In this document: positions 1 to 9,048 of the stretch, in pieces
Layout of the letters: every line of letters begins with the position of its first letter
Numbering within the stretch: the stretch's first letter is position 1
From: Castellaniella sp049650445
GTDB taxonomy: Bacteria > Pseudomonadota > Gammaproteobacteria > Burkholderiales > Burkholderiaceae_B
DNA: 64,000 nt
Reading direction: 5' to 3'
NCBI RefSeq assembly: GCF_049650445.1
Contig: NZ_JBASAD010000003.1
Span: 27,249-91,248 of the forward strand
Notes under the pieces: generated by a model
The model's database searches: none
What the model saw: the letters and a program-made list of their open reading frames with translations, nothing else
Told to the model about the DNA's origin: nothing
Translations under genes and position numbers: made by a program

Positions 1-838
1 GACGCAATCGACGATCAGCAAGATGATCCGACAGCTCGAAGACGAGATCGGCGCCCCGTTGCTGGACCGCGAACGGCGACCGGCGCGGCTCACCGACATG
101 GGGCGCGTGGTCCTGGCGCGCGGGCAGGACGTACTCGCGGCGCACAGTGCCCTGCTGCGCGACATCACCCGCACGCAGACGCTGGAGCTGGGTCGGCTGG
201 ATCTCGGCCTGCCGCCGATGATCAACCGCCTGTTCACCACGCCACTCAAAGAGTATCGCCAGCGCTATCCCAGGATTGAAGTCGCGTTGCATGAGGACAC
301 GGGCCGCGCCATCGAACACCAGGTGGCCGAAGGCCGGCTGGACCTGGGGTTCAGTCTGATGCCCGTGGCGCCGGAGCTGGGCCTGCGCCCGCGGATCGTC
401 GCCCGATACCGGATTCTGGCGATCGGCCAACCCGGGCTGATGCAGGCGCTGCCCGCCTCGCCCCACATCCGGGACTTGAACGGACGGCCGTTGGTGCTGC
501 TCGACGACGACTTTGCGCTGGCCCGCCTGTTGGACCGGCAATTCCAGGCGGCCGGCTATGAACCGCACGTTGCCGCCCGCAGTGGCCAGTGGGACTGGAC
601 GCTGTCCATGGCACAGGCGGGCATGGGCATTGCACTGCTGCCCGAGCCTTTCATCCAGGATCCGGAATCGCTGGGACTCGACGCCCGCCCCCTGGGCCCC
701 GAGACGCTGAAATGGGACATCGCCCTGTTAGCGGCCGCATGGCCAATGCTCAGCCACGCGGCCCAGGCCTGGGTGGACCTGTGCCGCCAGCACATCGACG
801 GCCCCTGGCCCCGGATGGAGGACACCGAACCTGATTGA
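1..838 (+). CDS. LysR-family transcriptional regulator, 5' end cut off by the window
   Basis: The reading frame is open from base 2 upstream of the first ATG at 23. The codons before that ATG read TQSTISK, the recognition helix of a LysR winged helix-turn-helix, so the gene begins outside the window and the ATG at 23 is internal. About 278 residues are visible: the end of the DNA-binding domain (ending EIGAPLLDR), the linker helix, and the two-lobed periplasmic-binding-like effector domain. Such proteins are usually about 300 residues, so only some 20-40 are missing. The divergently read target gene normally lies upstream and cannot be seen, so neither effector nor target can be named. Confidence 0.9.
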   Translation, partial: TQSTISKMIRQLEDEIGAPLLDRERRPARLTDMGRVVLARGQDVLAAHSALLRDITRTQTLELGRLDLGLPPMINRLFTTPLKEYRQRYPRIEVALHEDTGRAIEHQVAEGRLDLGFSLMPVAPELGLRPRIVARYRILAIGQPGLMQALPASPHIRDLNGRPLVLLDDDFALARLLDRQFQAAGYEPHVAARSGQWDWTLSMAQAGMGIALLPEPFIQDPESLGLDARPLGPETLKWDIALLAAAWPMLSHAAQAWVDLCRQHIDGPWPRMEDTEPD

Positions 839-909
839 ACGACCGGCCCGACGGTGGAAAACGCCCACACGCCGCACAGGCTTCGCCTGCTTGCCCTCTC
901 AGGCAGGTT

Positions 910-2502
910 TTACCGGGCCAATACCATGCGATGACCCGGTTGTACGGCCTCTGCCTCAAGGGTCACGACATTGGGCAGTTTGAAGCGCGACACCACCAGA
1001 GCCAGCTTGCCCGCCTGATCCTCCAGGCTTTTGGCAGCGGCTGCCGCCTGCTCGACTAAAGCGGCATTTTGCCGGGTCGTATTATCCATTTGCGTGACTG
1101 CCTGGCCAATTTCACCAATACCGACACTTTGCTCCTGACTGGCCGCAGTGATTTCGCTCATGATGACAGCCACTTCCTTCACTGACCTGACCACCTCGGA
1201 CATGGTGCGGCCAGCTTCTTCGACCTGACGGTCGCCCGCTTGCACCCGCGCAACCGAATCATCGATCAAGCTTTTAATTTCCTGTGCAGCGGCTGCGGAG
1301 CGCTGCGCCAAAGTACGCACTTCTGAAGCCACGACGGCAAAGCCACGACCTTGCTCACCAGCGCGCGCGGCTTCAACCGCAGCATTAAGCGCCAAAATAT
1401 TGGTTTGAAAAGCAATACTATCAATGACGCTGATGATATCGACAATCTTGCCGGAGCTTTCCTTGATGGACTCCATCGTATTCACCACGCCAGCGACAGC
1501 ATCGCCCCCCTTGGAAGCAATTTCAGATGCCGTGCTTGCCAAGCCATCCGCCTGCCGGGCGTTATCGGCATTTTGCTGAACGGTGCTGGTCAGTTGCTCC
1601 ATCGCCGTTGCGGTTTCCTCCAGGCTGGCCGCCTGGGATTCCGTACGCGCCGACAAATCCGAGTTGCCCATCGCAATTTCCGTCGCGGCAGTATCGATGG
1701 TTTCCGTGGCCTGCTGAATATCACGGACGGACTGGGCCAGATTTTGCTGCATGGTATGCATGGCGAACATCAGACTATGCCGATCACCCTGGCGCAAGGC
1801 TACTGCATTAGAAAAATCGCCTGAAGAAATATCGCGAGCGATTTCCGCAGCATAATCGGGCTCGCCGCCCAGCTGTCTCATGACGCTACGTGTCAGCCAC
1901 GCCATCATGACACCACCCAGCACCAAGGCAGTCACCGCCAGCAATAAACTGATCATCAGGATTTTCTGGGTGAAAGCGGCCATTTCCGCTTTTGACAGCT
2001 CGACTGCCTCTTGCCTGTCGCGTATGGATGTGGTGAGCAAATCGCGCATTTCACGCCATACCGGTGTTTCATCGTTTGCAATGGCCTGTATCGCCGCTTG
2101 TTGCTGGCTTTCGCGAGCCATTCCAACGATGCGTTCCTGTATGTTTTTCTGCGTATTCCGCAACGTATTGACTGCTTGCAACATTTTTTGCGTTGACGCA
2201 TCATCCGCCCCAACACGACCGGCAAGCTGATAGGCTTTCTGAAAGGCACCCGCAGCATTGTCAAGATTTGCATAAGCCCTTTCATTACCAGGATCCATGA
2301 CGATGTTGCGTAAAGCCTGCCCCATCTGCAAACCTTGGGTATACATGGCGTTTTCAGCCTGCAGCAGACTCTGATCAAAATCGATGAATTGCTGAAAACG
2401 TGATTTTGTGCTTTGCATGCCGATCAACGCCATTGTCAATGCCAGCAAAAAAACCACAAAGGAAACCCCTGTGGTCAACACAATCTTGTTTCGCAGTTTC
2501 AT
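910..2502 (-). CDS. Methyl-accepting chemotaxis protein (Tar/Tsr type)
   Basis: A 530-residue transmembrane chemoreceptor. It has an N-terminal membrane segment (about residues 5-26), a periplasmic helical ligand-binding region of about 160 residues, a second membrane segment near 195, a HAMP linker and a long methylated coiled coil. The conserved hairpin tip includes IDSIAFQTNILALNAAVEAA, which contacts CheW and CheA. I chose the ATG at 2502 (MKLRNKIV) because an earlier in-frame ATG adds 15 residues that do not look like a receptor start. No C-terminal CheR-docking pentapeptide is seen. The ligand is unknown. The sensor half (about 1.9-2.5 kb) is visibly more AT-rich than its neighbours. 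It converges with the LysR gene. Confidence 0.93.
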   Translation of the reverse strand: MKLRNKIVLTTGVSFVVFLLALTMALIGMQSTKSRFQQFIDFDQSLLQAENAMYTQGLQMGQALRNIVMDPGNERAYANLDNAAGAFQKAYQLAGRVGADDASTQKMLQAVNTLRNTQKNIQERIVGMARESQQQAAIQAIANDETPVWREMRDLLTTSIRDRQEAVELSKAEMAAFTQKILMISLLLAVTALVLGGVMMAWLTRSVMRQLGGEPDYAAEIARDISSGDFSNAVALRQGDRHSLMFAMHTMQQNLAQSVRDIQQATETIDTAATEIAMGNSDLSARTESQAASLEETATAMEQLTSTVQQNADNARQADGLASTASEIASKGGDAVAGVVNTMESIKESSGKIVDIISVIDSIAFQTNILALNAAVEAARAGEQGRGFAVVASEVRTLAQRSAAAAQEIKSLIDDSVARVQAGDRQVEEAGRTMSEVVRSVKEVAVIMSEITAASQEQSVGIGEIGQAVTQMDNTTRQNAALVEQAAAAAKSLEDQAGKLALVVSRFKLPNVVTLEAEAVQPGHRMVLAR

Positions 2503-2602
2503 AAAATACTCAGAAGGGATGTTCAGACAAGCCGCATGGACAAGCACATTTTTTTATCTTTTTTTTCGCAATAACGGCATACGGCAAAAAAGGCCGATCG
2601 AA

Positions 2603-2608
2603 ATTATA
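2603..2608 (-). promoter_or_regulatory. Possible -10 element for the chemoreceptor gene
   Basis: On the minus strand the bases read TATAAT, about 100 bp upstream of the chemoreceptor start at 2502. The surrounding 2503-2696 stretch is AT-rich, but no convincing -35 at 16-18 bp and no sigma-28 motif was found. This is a weak call. Confidence 0.3.
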
Positions 2609-2696
2609 AGCATGGCCTCTGTTTTTATAAGGCTAAATTAACGTCAAATAGTCATATACGGCACAGCGTTACAGCGACACGCCACACGTCACATGC

Positions 2697-2727
2697 AAAA
2701 AAGGCCCTGCAGATTTTGCAGGGCCTT
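2697..2727 (-). terminator. Rho-independent terminator of ahpC-ahpF
   Basis: A perfect 11-bp inverted repeat (AAGGCCCTGCA and TGCAGGGCCTT) with a 5-nt loop. The run of A at 2697-2702 becomes a U tract on the minus strand. It lies about 20 bp past the ahpF stop. Confidence 0.9.
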
Positions 2728-2748
2728 GGATGAACACCGAAGACTCAA

Positions 2749-4320
2749 TCAGGCGGCAGCCGTCGCCTCCGCCTCCACCGAGCTGCGGATCAGATGGTCG
2801 AAGGCTGACAGCGCGGCTTTGGCGCCATCGCCAGCGGCGATGATAATCTGCTTGTACGGAACCGTGGTCGCATCGCCCGCCGCGAACACGCCGGGCACCG
2901 AGGTCTGGCCCCGGGCGTCGACCATGATCTCGCCGTGCTTGCTGAGCTCGACCGTGCCCTTGAGCCATTCGGTATTGGGCACCAGGCCGATCTGGATGAA
3001 CACGCCTTCCAGCTCGACGCGATGCGATTCGCCACCCTGACGGTCCTTGTAGCTCAGGCCGATCACACGCTTGCCATCGCCATGGATCTCGGTGGTCTGG
3101 GCAGAGGTGATGACGGTCACGTTGGGCAGACTGCGCAGCTTGCGCTGCAGCACGTCATCGGCCCGCAGCGCATCGCCGTACTCGATCAGTGTGACGTGGC
3201 CCACGATGCCGGCCAGGTCGATTGCCGCCTCGACGCCGGAATTACCGCCGCCGATCACCGCCACGCGCTTGCCCTTGAACAAGGGGCCGTCGCAGTGCGG
3301 GCAATAGGCCACGCCGCGATTGCGGTATTCGTCTTCGCCGGGCACGTTGATCTGGCGCCAGCGCGCGCCGGTCGACAGGATGACGGTCTTGGCCTTCAGG
3401 ACCGCGCCGCTGGCCAGTTCGACCTGGACGGACTTGCCCGGCACCAGCTTGGCGGCCCGCTGCAGGTTCATGATATCCACTTCGTAGGCCTTGACGTGCT
3501 GCTCCAGCGCGACGCCGAACTTGGGCCCTTCGGTTTCCAGCACGGAGATGTAGTTCTCGATCGCCATGGTGTCCAGCACCTGGCCACCAAAACGCTCGGC
3601 CACCACACCGGTGCGGATGCCCTTGCGAGCGGCATAGACGGCCGCTGCCGCACCCGCCGGGCCACCGCCGACCACCAGCACGTCGAATTCTTCACGGGCG
3701 TTCAGGGCGTCGACCTTGGCCTCGTCATTGCCGACATCCAGCTTGGCCAGGAATTCTTCGACTCCGGCACGGCCCTGATGGAACAGTTCACCATTCAGGA
3801 ACACGGCGGGCACGGACAGGATCTCGCGCTGCCGGACTTCGTCCTGGAACAGGGCGCCGTCGATCGCCACGTGGCGGATGCGCGGATTGATGACCGACAT
3901 CGCATTCAGCGCCTGGACCACGTCCGGGCAGTTCTGGCACGACAGGGAGAAATAGGTTTCGAAGGTGTAGTCGCCCGGCAGGTTGCGGATCTGTTCGACC
4001 ACGTCCTCGTCCAGCTTGGGCGGATGGCCGCCGACCTGCAACAGCGCCAGCACCAGCGAAGTGAATTCGTGGCCCATGGGAATACCGGCGAAGCGCACAC
4101 CGATGTCGGTGCCCTTCCGGGCGATTTCGAAAGACGGCACGCGCGCGCCAGCGGCGTCATCCGTCAGGGTGATCTTGTCGGACAGACTGGCGATTTCTTC
4201 CAGAAAGACGCGCAACTCCTGCGCCTGGGTGCTGCCATCCAGGGAGGCGCGCAGCTCGACGGACTCTGTGACCCGTTCGAGGTAGGTTCCTAATTGTCCT
4301 TTGAGGTTCGCATCCAGCAT
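2749..4320 (-). CDS. ahpF: Alkyl hydroperoxide reductase subunit F
   Basis: NAD(P)H-dependent flavoprotein disulfide reductase that recycles AhpC. The 523-residue product has the family layout: two N-terminal thioredoxin-like folds with the CQNC centre (C128, C131), then a FAD/NADH module with the GGGPAGAAAA dinucleotide loop near 218 and the CPHC redox centre (C340, C343). Length equals that of E. coli AhpF. The start at 4320 follows AAGGTGTGAAT, a good ribosome site; an upstream in-frame start would add 39 unrelated residues. It lies 159 bp after ahpC on the same strand, so the two probably form one transcript ended by the hairpin at 2697-2727. Confidence 0.97.
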   Translation of the reverse strand: MLDANLKGQLGTYLERVTESVELRASLDGSTQAQELRVFLEEIASLSDKITLTDDAAGARVPSFEIARKGTDIGVRFAGIPMGHEFTSLVLALLQVGGHPPKLDEDVVEQIRNLPGDYTFETYFSLSCQNCPDVVQALNAMSVINPRIRHVAIDGALFQDEVRQREILSVPAVFLNGELFHQGRAGVEEFLAKLDVGNDEAKVDALNAREEFDVLVVGGGPAGAAAAVYAARKGIRTGVVAERFGGQVLDTMAIENYISVLETEGPKFGVALEQHVKAYEVDIMNLQRAAKLVPGKSVQVELASGAVLKAKTVILSTGARWRQINVPGEDEYRNRGVAYCPHCDGPLFKGKRVAVIGGGNSGVEAAIDLAGIVGHVTLIEYGDALRADDVLQRKLRSLPNVTVITSAQTTEIHGDGKRVIGLSYKDRQGGESHRVELEGVFIQIGLVPNTEWLKGTVELSKHGEIMVDARGQTSVPGVFAAGDATTVPYKQIIIAAGDGAKAALSAFDHLIRSSVEAEATAAA

Positions 4321-4479
4321 ATTCACACCTTTTTGGAAAAAAACTGCCCCGGGACAGACCTTTATGGTACTGCCCAATGAGGGTATCGGGGTCAAAATGC
4401 GGCCCGCCCGTGGACGGGCCGCGATCGCTCCGGACACGCGGGCGGACCGTGCCGCCGCGCGCCGTTCAGGCGATGGAGA

Positions 4480-5043
4480 TCAGATCTTGCCGACCAGATC
4501 CAGCGAGGGGGTCAGCGTCTTGGCGCCTTCTTCCCACTTGGCGGGGCAGACTTCGCCCGGGTGGCTGGCGATGTACTGGGCAGCCTTGACCTTGCGCAGC
4601 AGTTCGGACGCGTCACGGCCGATGCCGAGATCGTGGATTTCCAGGACCTTGATTTCGCCGGCCGGGTTCACCACGAAGGTGCCGCGCAGCGCCACGCCTT
4701 CTTCTTCGATCAGCACGTCGAAGTTGCGCGACAGCGCGTGGGTGGGGTCGCCGATCATCGGGTAGTTGACCTTCTTGATGGCGTCGGACGTGTCGTGCCA
4801 GGCCTTGTGGGCGAAATGCGTGTCGGTGGACACGGAATAGACTTCAACGCCCAGCTTCTGGAATTCGGCGTAGTGGTCGGCCAGGTCTTCGAGTTCGGTC
4901 GGGCAGACGAAGGTGAAGTCGGCCGGATAGAACACGAACACGGACCACTTGCCGGCGACGGTCTGCTCGGAGACGTCGACGAACTTGCCGTTGTGATAGG
5001 CGGTGGCCTTGAAGGGCTTGATGGTGGTGTTGATCAGGGACAT
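4480..5043 (-). CDS. ahpC: Alkyl hydroperoxide reductase subunit C (2-Cys peroxiredoxin)
   Basis: A 187-residue typical 2-Cys peroxiredoxin that reduces H2O2, organic peroxides and peroxynitrite in the cytoplasm. The peroxidatic cysteine is C47 in FTFVCPTE and the resolving cysteine C166 in GEVCPAKW. Both match the AhpC family, as does the length. The start at 5043 has a GAGGAG ribosome site. AhpF, next on the strand, is its reductant. An OxyR-like operator at 5129-5165 suggests peroxide induction. Confidence 0.97.
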   Translation of the reverse strand: MSLINTTIKPFKATAYHNGKFVDVSEQTVAGKWSVFVFYPADFTFVCPTELEDLADHYAEFQKLGVEVYSVSTDTHFAHKAWHDTSDAIKKVNYPMIGDPTHALSRNFDVLIEEEGVALRGTFVVNPAGEIKVLEIHDLGIGRDASELLRKVKAAQYIASHPGEVCPAKWEEGAKTLTPSLDLVGKI

Positions 5044-5128
5044 GAAAAAAGCTCCTCGTTCAGGGGTTCAGTGAAAGGGCCATGAGGCCAACGGAGACCA
5101 GTGTAGGCGAGCCCATTCCATAAGTAAA

Positions 5129-5165
5129 ATTGATTGTTTAAATAGAGTCGATTGCTTTCAACTAT
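5129..5165 (-). promoter_or_regulatory. OxyR-like operator upstream of ahpC
   Basis: Read on the minus strand this is ATAG-N7-CAAT-N7-ATTT-N7-CAAT. That is the four-element, 7-nt-spaced geometry of OxyR sites (ATAG-N7-CTAT-N7-ATAG-N7-CTAT). The first half also has the conserved t and a within its spacer. It ends 86 bp upstream of the ahpC start. The rest of the 298-bp gap between ahpC and the next gene holds no other clear signal. Confidence 0.65.
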
Positions 5166-5341
5166 TGAAATGGGCTCTGTGTTCTGAAACATGATTGAGA
5201 GGCCCCTCTCTATGCGGAATTAGCATGGATAAACATGCAAAAAAATCATGAATTCCCAGTATGATGCCGAATTACTCCAAGGACAGCCGTAAGTCATTGA
5301 TACCAAAGATATTTTAATCCTTAACAATCCTGAGGATATCC

Positions 5342-6952
5342 ATGCGCAAGAACCTGCCCGTCAGCCAACAGGAATACGATTACCCCGGGGATGAAACGCT
5401 GCTGTCCGTCACCGACCTCAAGGGCCACATCACCTACGCCAACGCGGCGTTCGTGCGCATCAGCGGCTTCGAGTACGACGAGCTGCTGGGCAAGGCCCAC
5501 AACATCGTGCGCCACCCCGACATGCCCCCCGAAGCCTACCAGGATCTGTGGGATACCCTGAAGCAGGGCCGCTCATGGACGGCCGTGGTCAAAAACCGGC
5601 GCAAGGACGGGGATCACTACTGGGTGCGCGCCAATGTCGCGCCCGTCTACCATCAGGATACGCTCAGCGGCTACCTGTCGGTCCGCACCAAGCCCAGCCG
5701 AGAGGAAATCGCCGCAGCCGAGCGCGTCTGCGCGACCTTCCAGGCCGGCCGGCCCGCCGGGCGTTTTCACCACGGCCTGCTGATGGACACCGGATGGCGG
5801 CGCTGGCGCAACGGCGCACGCACCCAGTCGCTGCGCCAGCGGCTGGCCCTGACCCTGGGCAGCCTGATTCCCCTCTGGGCCGGCCTCGCCTGGCTGGCCG
5901 GACTGCGAGACGCGGCCTGGCTGGGCGCCAGCAGCGGCGGCGCCGTGCTGGTCCTGCTGGCCGGCCTGCTCCTGGATCACCGGCTGGTGCGGCCGCTGCG
6001 CGCCATCCAGCGCCAAGCGGTCCAGGCCGCTACAGGCCAGCCCGTGGACGACTGGCGGCTGCCCCGCCTGGACGAGATCGCCTCGATCCAGAAGGCCATC
6101 ACGCAATCCAGCCTGAATCTGCGCTCTTTCATCGATGACGTGCACGGCCAGCTCGGCGGTCTGCGCGGCGCCTCGGCCGAAATCGCCCAAGGCAGCCAGC
6201 ATCTCAGCAACGAGACCGAACAAGCAGCCAACCGTCTGGCCGAGACCAGCAGCTCGCTGGAGCAACTCGCCGAACTGATCGACGGCAATGCCGAGCGTGC
6301 TCGACAGGCCGTCGCCCTGGCCAAAGATTCGGGTGACGCCGCCACCCGCGCGGCCGGTGTCGTGAATCAGGCCGCGCAGCAGATCGAGCGCATGGATGCG
6401 GCGAGCCAGAAGATCGGCGAAATCGTGAGCGTGATCGACAGCATCGCCTTCCAGACCAATATTCTGGCCCTGAACGCAGCGGTCGAAGCCGCCCGCGCGG
6501 GCGAACAGGGACGCGGCTTTGCCGTAGTCGCCGGCGAAGTGCGTGCACTGGCCCAGCGTTCGGCCGGCGCCGCCAAGGAAATCGGCGGCCTGATCCGCGA
6601 AACCGTACAGATCGCCCAGGGCGGCGTGGCCCGCACGCGCGAGGCCACCGAAGCCATGGGCCACATTCTGGAACAGAACCGCCAAGTCGGCGCACTGATC
6701 GATCAGATCCACGACGCGGGCCAGGAACAGACCGGAGACCTGGCGCGCATCCAGCAGACCTTCATTCAGTTGGGCGACCTGACCCGGGGCAACGCCGCCA
6801 TGGCCGAGGAATCCTTTACCGCCGTGCAGACCCTGGACGGCCAGACCCTGAACCTGGCCAGCGCGGCCGGTGTGTTCCGGCGGGGCACGGCCGTCGGCGC
6901 GCCCGTGCTGCCCCGGCACGTGGCCTCGCCGCGTCTGGCAGTCGCGTCGTAG
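5342..6952 (+). CDS. aer: PAS-domain methyl-accepting chemotaxis protein (Aer-like aerotaxis receptor)
   Basis: A 536-residue receptor without a periplasmic sensor. Residues about 10-120 form a PAS domain of the Aer type (GHITYANAAF, YDELLGKAHNIVRHPDMP, DGDHYWVRANVAPV), which in Aer binds FAD and senses redox state. A hydrophobic hairpin (about 170-215) anchors it in the membrane. The rest is a signalling coiled coil with the conserved tip IDSIAFQTNILALNAAVEAA. It is divergent from ahpC. FAD binding is inferred from family resemblance. The symbol marks similarity, not proven function. Confidence 0.9.
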   Translation: MRKNLPVSQQEYDYPGDETLLSVTDLKGHITYANAAFVRISGFEYDELLGKAHNIVRHPDMPPEAYQDLWDTLKQGRSWTAVVKNRRKDGDHYWVRANVAPVYHQDTLSGYLSVRTKPSREEIAAAERVCATFQAGRPAGRFHHGLLMDTGWRRWRNGARTQSLRQRLALTLGSLIPLWAGLAWLAGLRDAAWLGASSGGAVLVLLAGLLLDHRLVRPLRAIQRQAVQAATGQPVDDWRLPRLDEIASIQKAITQSSLNLRSFIDDVHGQLGGLRGASAEIAQGSQHLSNETEQAANRLAETSSSLEQLAELIDGNAERARQAVALAKDSGDAATRAAGVVNQAAQQIERMDAASQKIGEIVSVIDSIAFQTNILALNAAVEAARAGEQGRGFAVVAGEVRALAQRSAGAAKEIGGLIRETVQIAQGGVARTREATEAMGHILEQNRQVGALIDQIHDAGQEQTGDLARIQQTFIQLGDLTRGNAAMAEESFTAVQTLDGQTLNLASAAGVFRRGTAVGAPVLPRHVASPRLAVAS

Positions 6953-7012
6953 GACGGGCGCGCGTCAGACGGCCGGCGTGCACGGCCACACACCGAGCCC
7001 TACACTGCACGC

Positions 7013-7792
7013 ATGGTCACGCCGCTTCGCAACATCGTCCTTCCGGCACCGCCCCGGGTGCCGGCATGCCCCCTCCGCGAGCGTCCGGCGCGCGCCCTGT
7101 CCGCGCTCCTGCTGGCCCTGTGCTGCGCCTGGCCGGCGCAGGCCGCGCACATCCTGGTGGACGCGGGTCACGGACCGGAGCGGCCGGGCGCGGCAGGCGC
7201 CAGCGGCCGCGCCGAGTCTCTGTACAACCGGGACCTGGCCGCCGCCCTCGCCCGCGCGCTTGCGGCGCTAGGCGACCGGACGACCCGGGCCGAGGGCATC
7301 GGCGCGGACATCCCACCGTCCCGGCGCGCGGCAATCGCGCCGGACGCCGATCTCCTCGTGTCGATCCACCACGACTCGGCACAGGGGCGTTATCTCGCGG
7401 CGGGCCGCCAGGCCGAATTCGCCGGCTATTCGATCTTCGTCTCGGCGCTGAACCCGCATCCCGCGCGCAGCCTGGCGTGCGCGCGGAACATCGGGTCATA
7501 CCTGCACGCGGCGGGCGAGCGCCCTTCCGGATACCACGCCGCGCAGGTCGAGGGGGAAAACCACCCATTCCTCGACCGCCGCCTGGGCGTCCACCGCTAC
7601 GACGGGCTGGCGGTGCTGCGGACCGCGCCCATGCCTGCCGTGCTGGTAGAGGCGGGGGTGATCGTCAATCCTGAAGAAGAAGCGCGGCTTGGACAGTCGG
7701 CAACGATCAGGCGGCTGGCCTGGGCGATTGCCCAGGGGGTGCATGCCTGCCTGATGGGTCGGCTCGCAGAGGATCGAGCCATAGCGCATTGA
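7013..7792 (+). CDS. N-acetylmuramoyl-L-alanine amidase (Amidase_3), exported
   Basis: A 259-residue zinc amidase that cleaves the bond between muramic acid and the peptide stem of peptidoglycan. An N-terminal signal region (ALSALLLALCCAWPAQA) ends near residue 45. The metal and catalytic signature follows: DAGHG (first His), a Glu in RAESLYN, the SIHHDS histidine, and the catalytic Glu in AVLVEAGVIVN. There is no AMIN or SPOR domain, so it is a minimal enzyme, likely periplasmic. It stands alone 60 bp after the aer-like gene and converges with the polysaccharide operon. Confidence 0.88.
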   Translation: MVTPLRNIVLPAPPRVPACPLRERPARALSALLLALCCAWPAQAAHILVDAGHGPERPGAAGASGRAESLYNRDLAAALARALAALGDRTTRAEGIGADIPPSRRAAIAPDADLLVSIHHDSAQGRYLAAGRQAEFAGYSIFVSALNPHPARSLACARNIGSYLHAAGERPSGYHAAQVEGENHPFLDRRLGVHRYDGLAVLRTAPMPAVLVEAGVIVNPEEEARLGQSATIRRLAWAIAQGVHACLMGRLAEDRAIAH

Positions 7793-7830
7793 GCGCACGT
7801 CGCCTGAGCATCGCTTGAGGCACTTCCGTT

Positions 7831-9039
7831 TCAGCCCGGACAACTCATGACGGTGCGCAAGTCGGGCAGCGGGCTATCCCCGGACGTGTTGCCCGCAGAC
7901 TTCCGTATCTTTTCGGCCAGGGCCTGCGTCGGCTTTTCATAGCCGTAGCAGTACGGAGGCGTCGGCACCGATTCGGGTCGGTAGTCCCGCAGCACCGGCT
8001 TCGCATCGCCCAGGTACAGATTGTCTTTCACGCGCAGAAAGGCCTTGTAGTCGCGGGTATAGCCGTACCGGAACTTCAGTTTCTCGTAAGCCCGGCGATC
8101 GGATTCGCCGTTACCCAGCGCACTGCGTTGGGGCGCACCGGGGATATAGCGGCAGTAATTCACATTGATGCCTTCCACCGTGGCAAAGAATTCAGGCTCC
8201 ACGCACGTGCGCCGGGCGTCGTTGACGAAGATGTTGCCTTCGACCAGGGCTTTGGCCTCCAGGCTGAAGCTCATGCCATAGAAATCCCAGTTCTCCACCA
8301 GGTTGTTGAACAGGTGGAAAGTGCCGAACTGCGCCCTGGGGTTGCGCTGCACGGTGTCGAAGAAATAGTTGTGATGCAGCGTCACGCGCGCGATCGAATC
8401 GCGCGCATAGTGCTGGAAGAGGTTTTTCGAAGTGATGTTGTTGAGCAGCATGACCTTGTTTGAATGGTGGAACCTGGTCCACGAGATCGTCACGTCGGTT
8501 GAACCGTTCTTCACATTGAGCAGGCGATCAGCCATCCGCGACAGGTCCATGTGATCGACCCACACGTCGCGGCTGCCGTTGGCCACGTTCACGGCTTGCG
8601 TGAATCGATTCAGGCGCCCGTCTATCGTCAGATGCGTCAGGATGACGTTCCGGCTGCCATATACGCCCAGGCCGTCGTCGATCAAGACCACCCGCTTGCC
8701 GCGCCCGTCTATGGTCGTGTCGGACGGCACACGCAACTGCGACTTCAGGACGATGGTCATGTCGGATGCGAAGCGTATCCACGACCGCTCTTTGCGGGCC
8801 TGCTCGAGCGCAGCGCGCAGCGTGCCGGGCCCCGCATCCTGATCGGAGGTCACCTCGACGAAATCGCCACCCAGCCCGCCCGTGGCCTGTGCCCCATAGC
8901 CTTCGCGCTGCTGCAACAACCCGGACACAAATGGACAGTGCTCATCCGGCGCCGCACACCGTTCGCCGGCCACTGCCGGACCGCTGCACAGCGAGGCCAG
9001 AGCCAGCAGCCAGATCATCGCGTTCTTTCGCACGAACAT
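7831..9039 (-). CDS. Secreted pectate-lyase-like protein (polysaccharide lyase family 1)
   Basis: A 402-residue protein with a signal peptide (hydrophobic segment IWLLALASLCSGPAVA) and a PL1 right-handed beta-helix. Family motifs are VWVDHMDLS near residue 160, a run of beta-helix strands (TDVTISWTRFHHSNK), and RNPRAQFGTFHLFNN near 232-246, where PL1 enzymes carry the catalytic arginine. Four cysteines may form disulfides. It is the last gene of the export operon, starting 9 bp after the preceding stop. That position suggests it trims or degrades the exported glycan, as lyases in alginate operons do; this is inference. The substrate is likely an acidic polysaccharide but cannot be read from sequence. 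Confidence 0.85.
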   Translation of the reverse strand: MFVRKNAMIWLLALASLCSGPAVAGERCAAPDEHCPFVSGLLQQREGYGAQATGGLGGDFVEVTSDQDAGPGTLRAALEQARKERSWIRFASDMTIVLKSQLRVPSDTTIDGRGKRVVLIDDGLGVYGSRNVILTHLTIDGRLNRFTQAVNVANGSRDVWVDHMDLSRMADRLLNVKNGSTDVTISWTRFHHSNKVMLLNNITSKNLFQHYARDSIARVTLHHNYFFDTVQRNPRAQFGTFHLFNNLVENWDFYGMSFSLEAKALVEGNIFVNDARRTCVEPEFFATVEGINVNYCRYIPGAPQRSALGNGESDRRAYEKLKFRYGYTRDYKAFLRVKDNLYLGDAKPVLRDYRPESVPTPPYCYGYEKPTQALAEKIRKSAGNTSGDSPLPDLRTVMSCPG

Positions 9040-9048
9040 CGAAGCCGC

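Noticed and set aside
2935..4293. 452-codon ORF antisense to ahpF
   Set aside because: Same artefact; His/Asp/Leu-rich shadow of a well-supported gene.
5246..5273. Possible sigma-28 promoter (TCATG-N15-GCCGAATT) before the aer-like gene
   Set aside because: Only the GCCG core fits; the -35 match is too poor to call. Upstream regions of the other chemoreceptors show no sigma-28 motif either.
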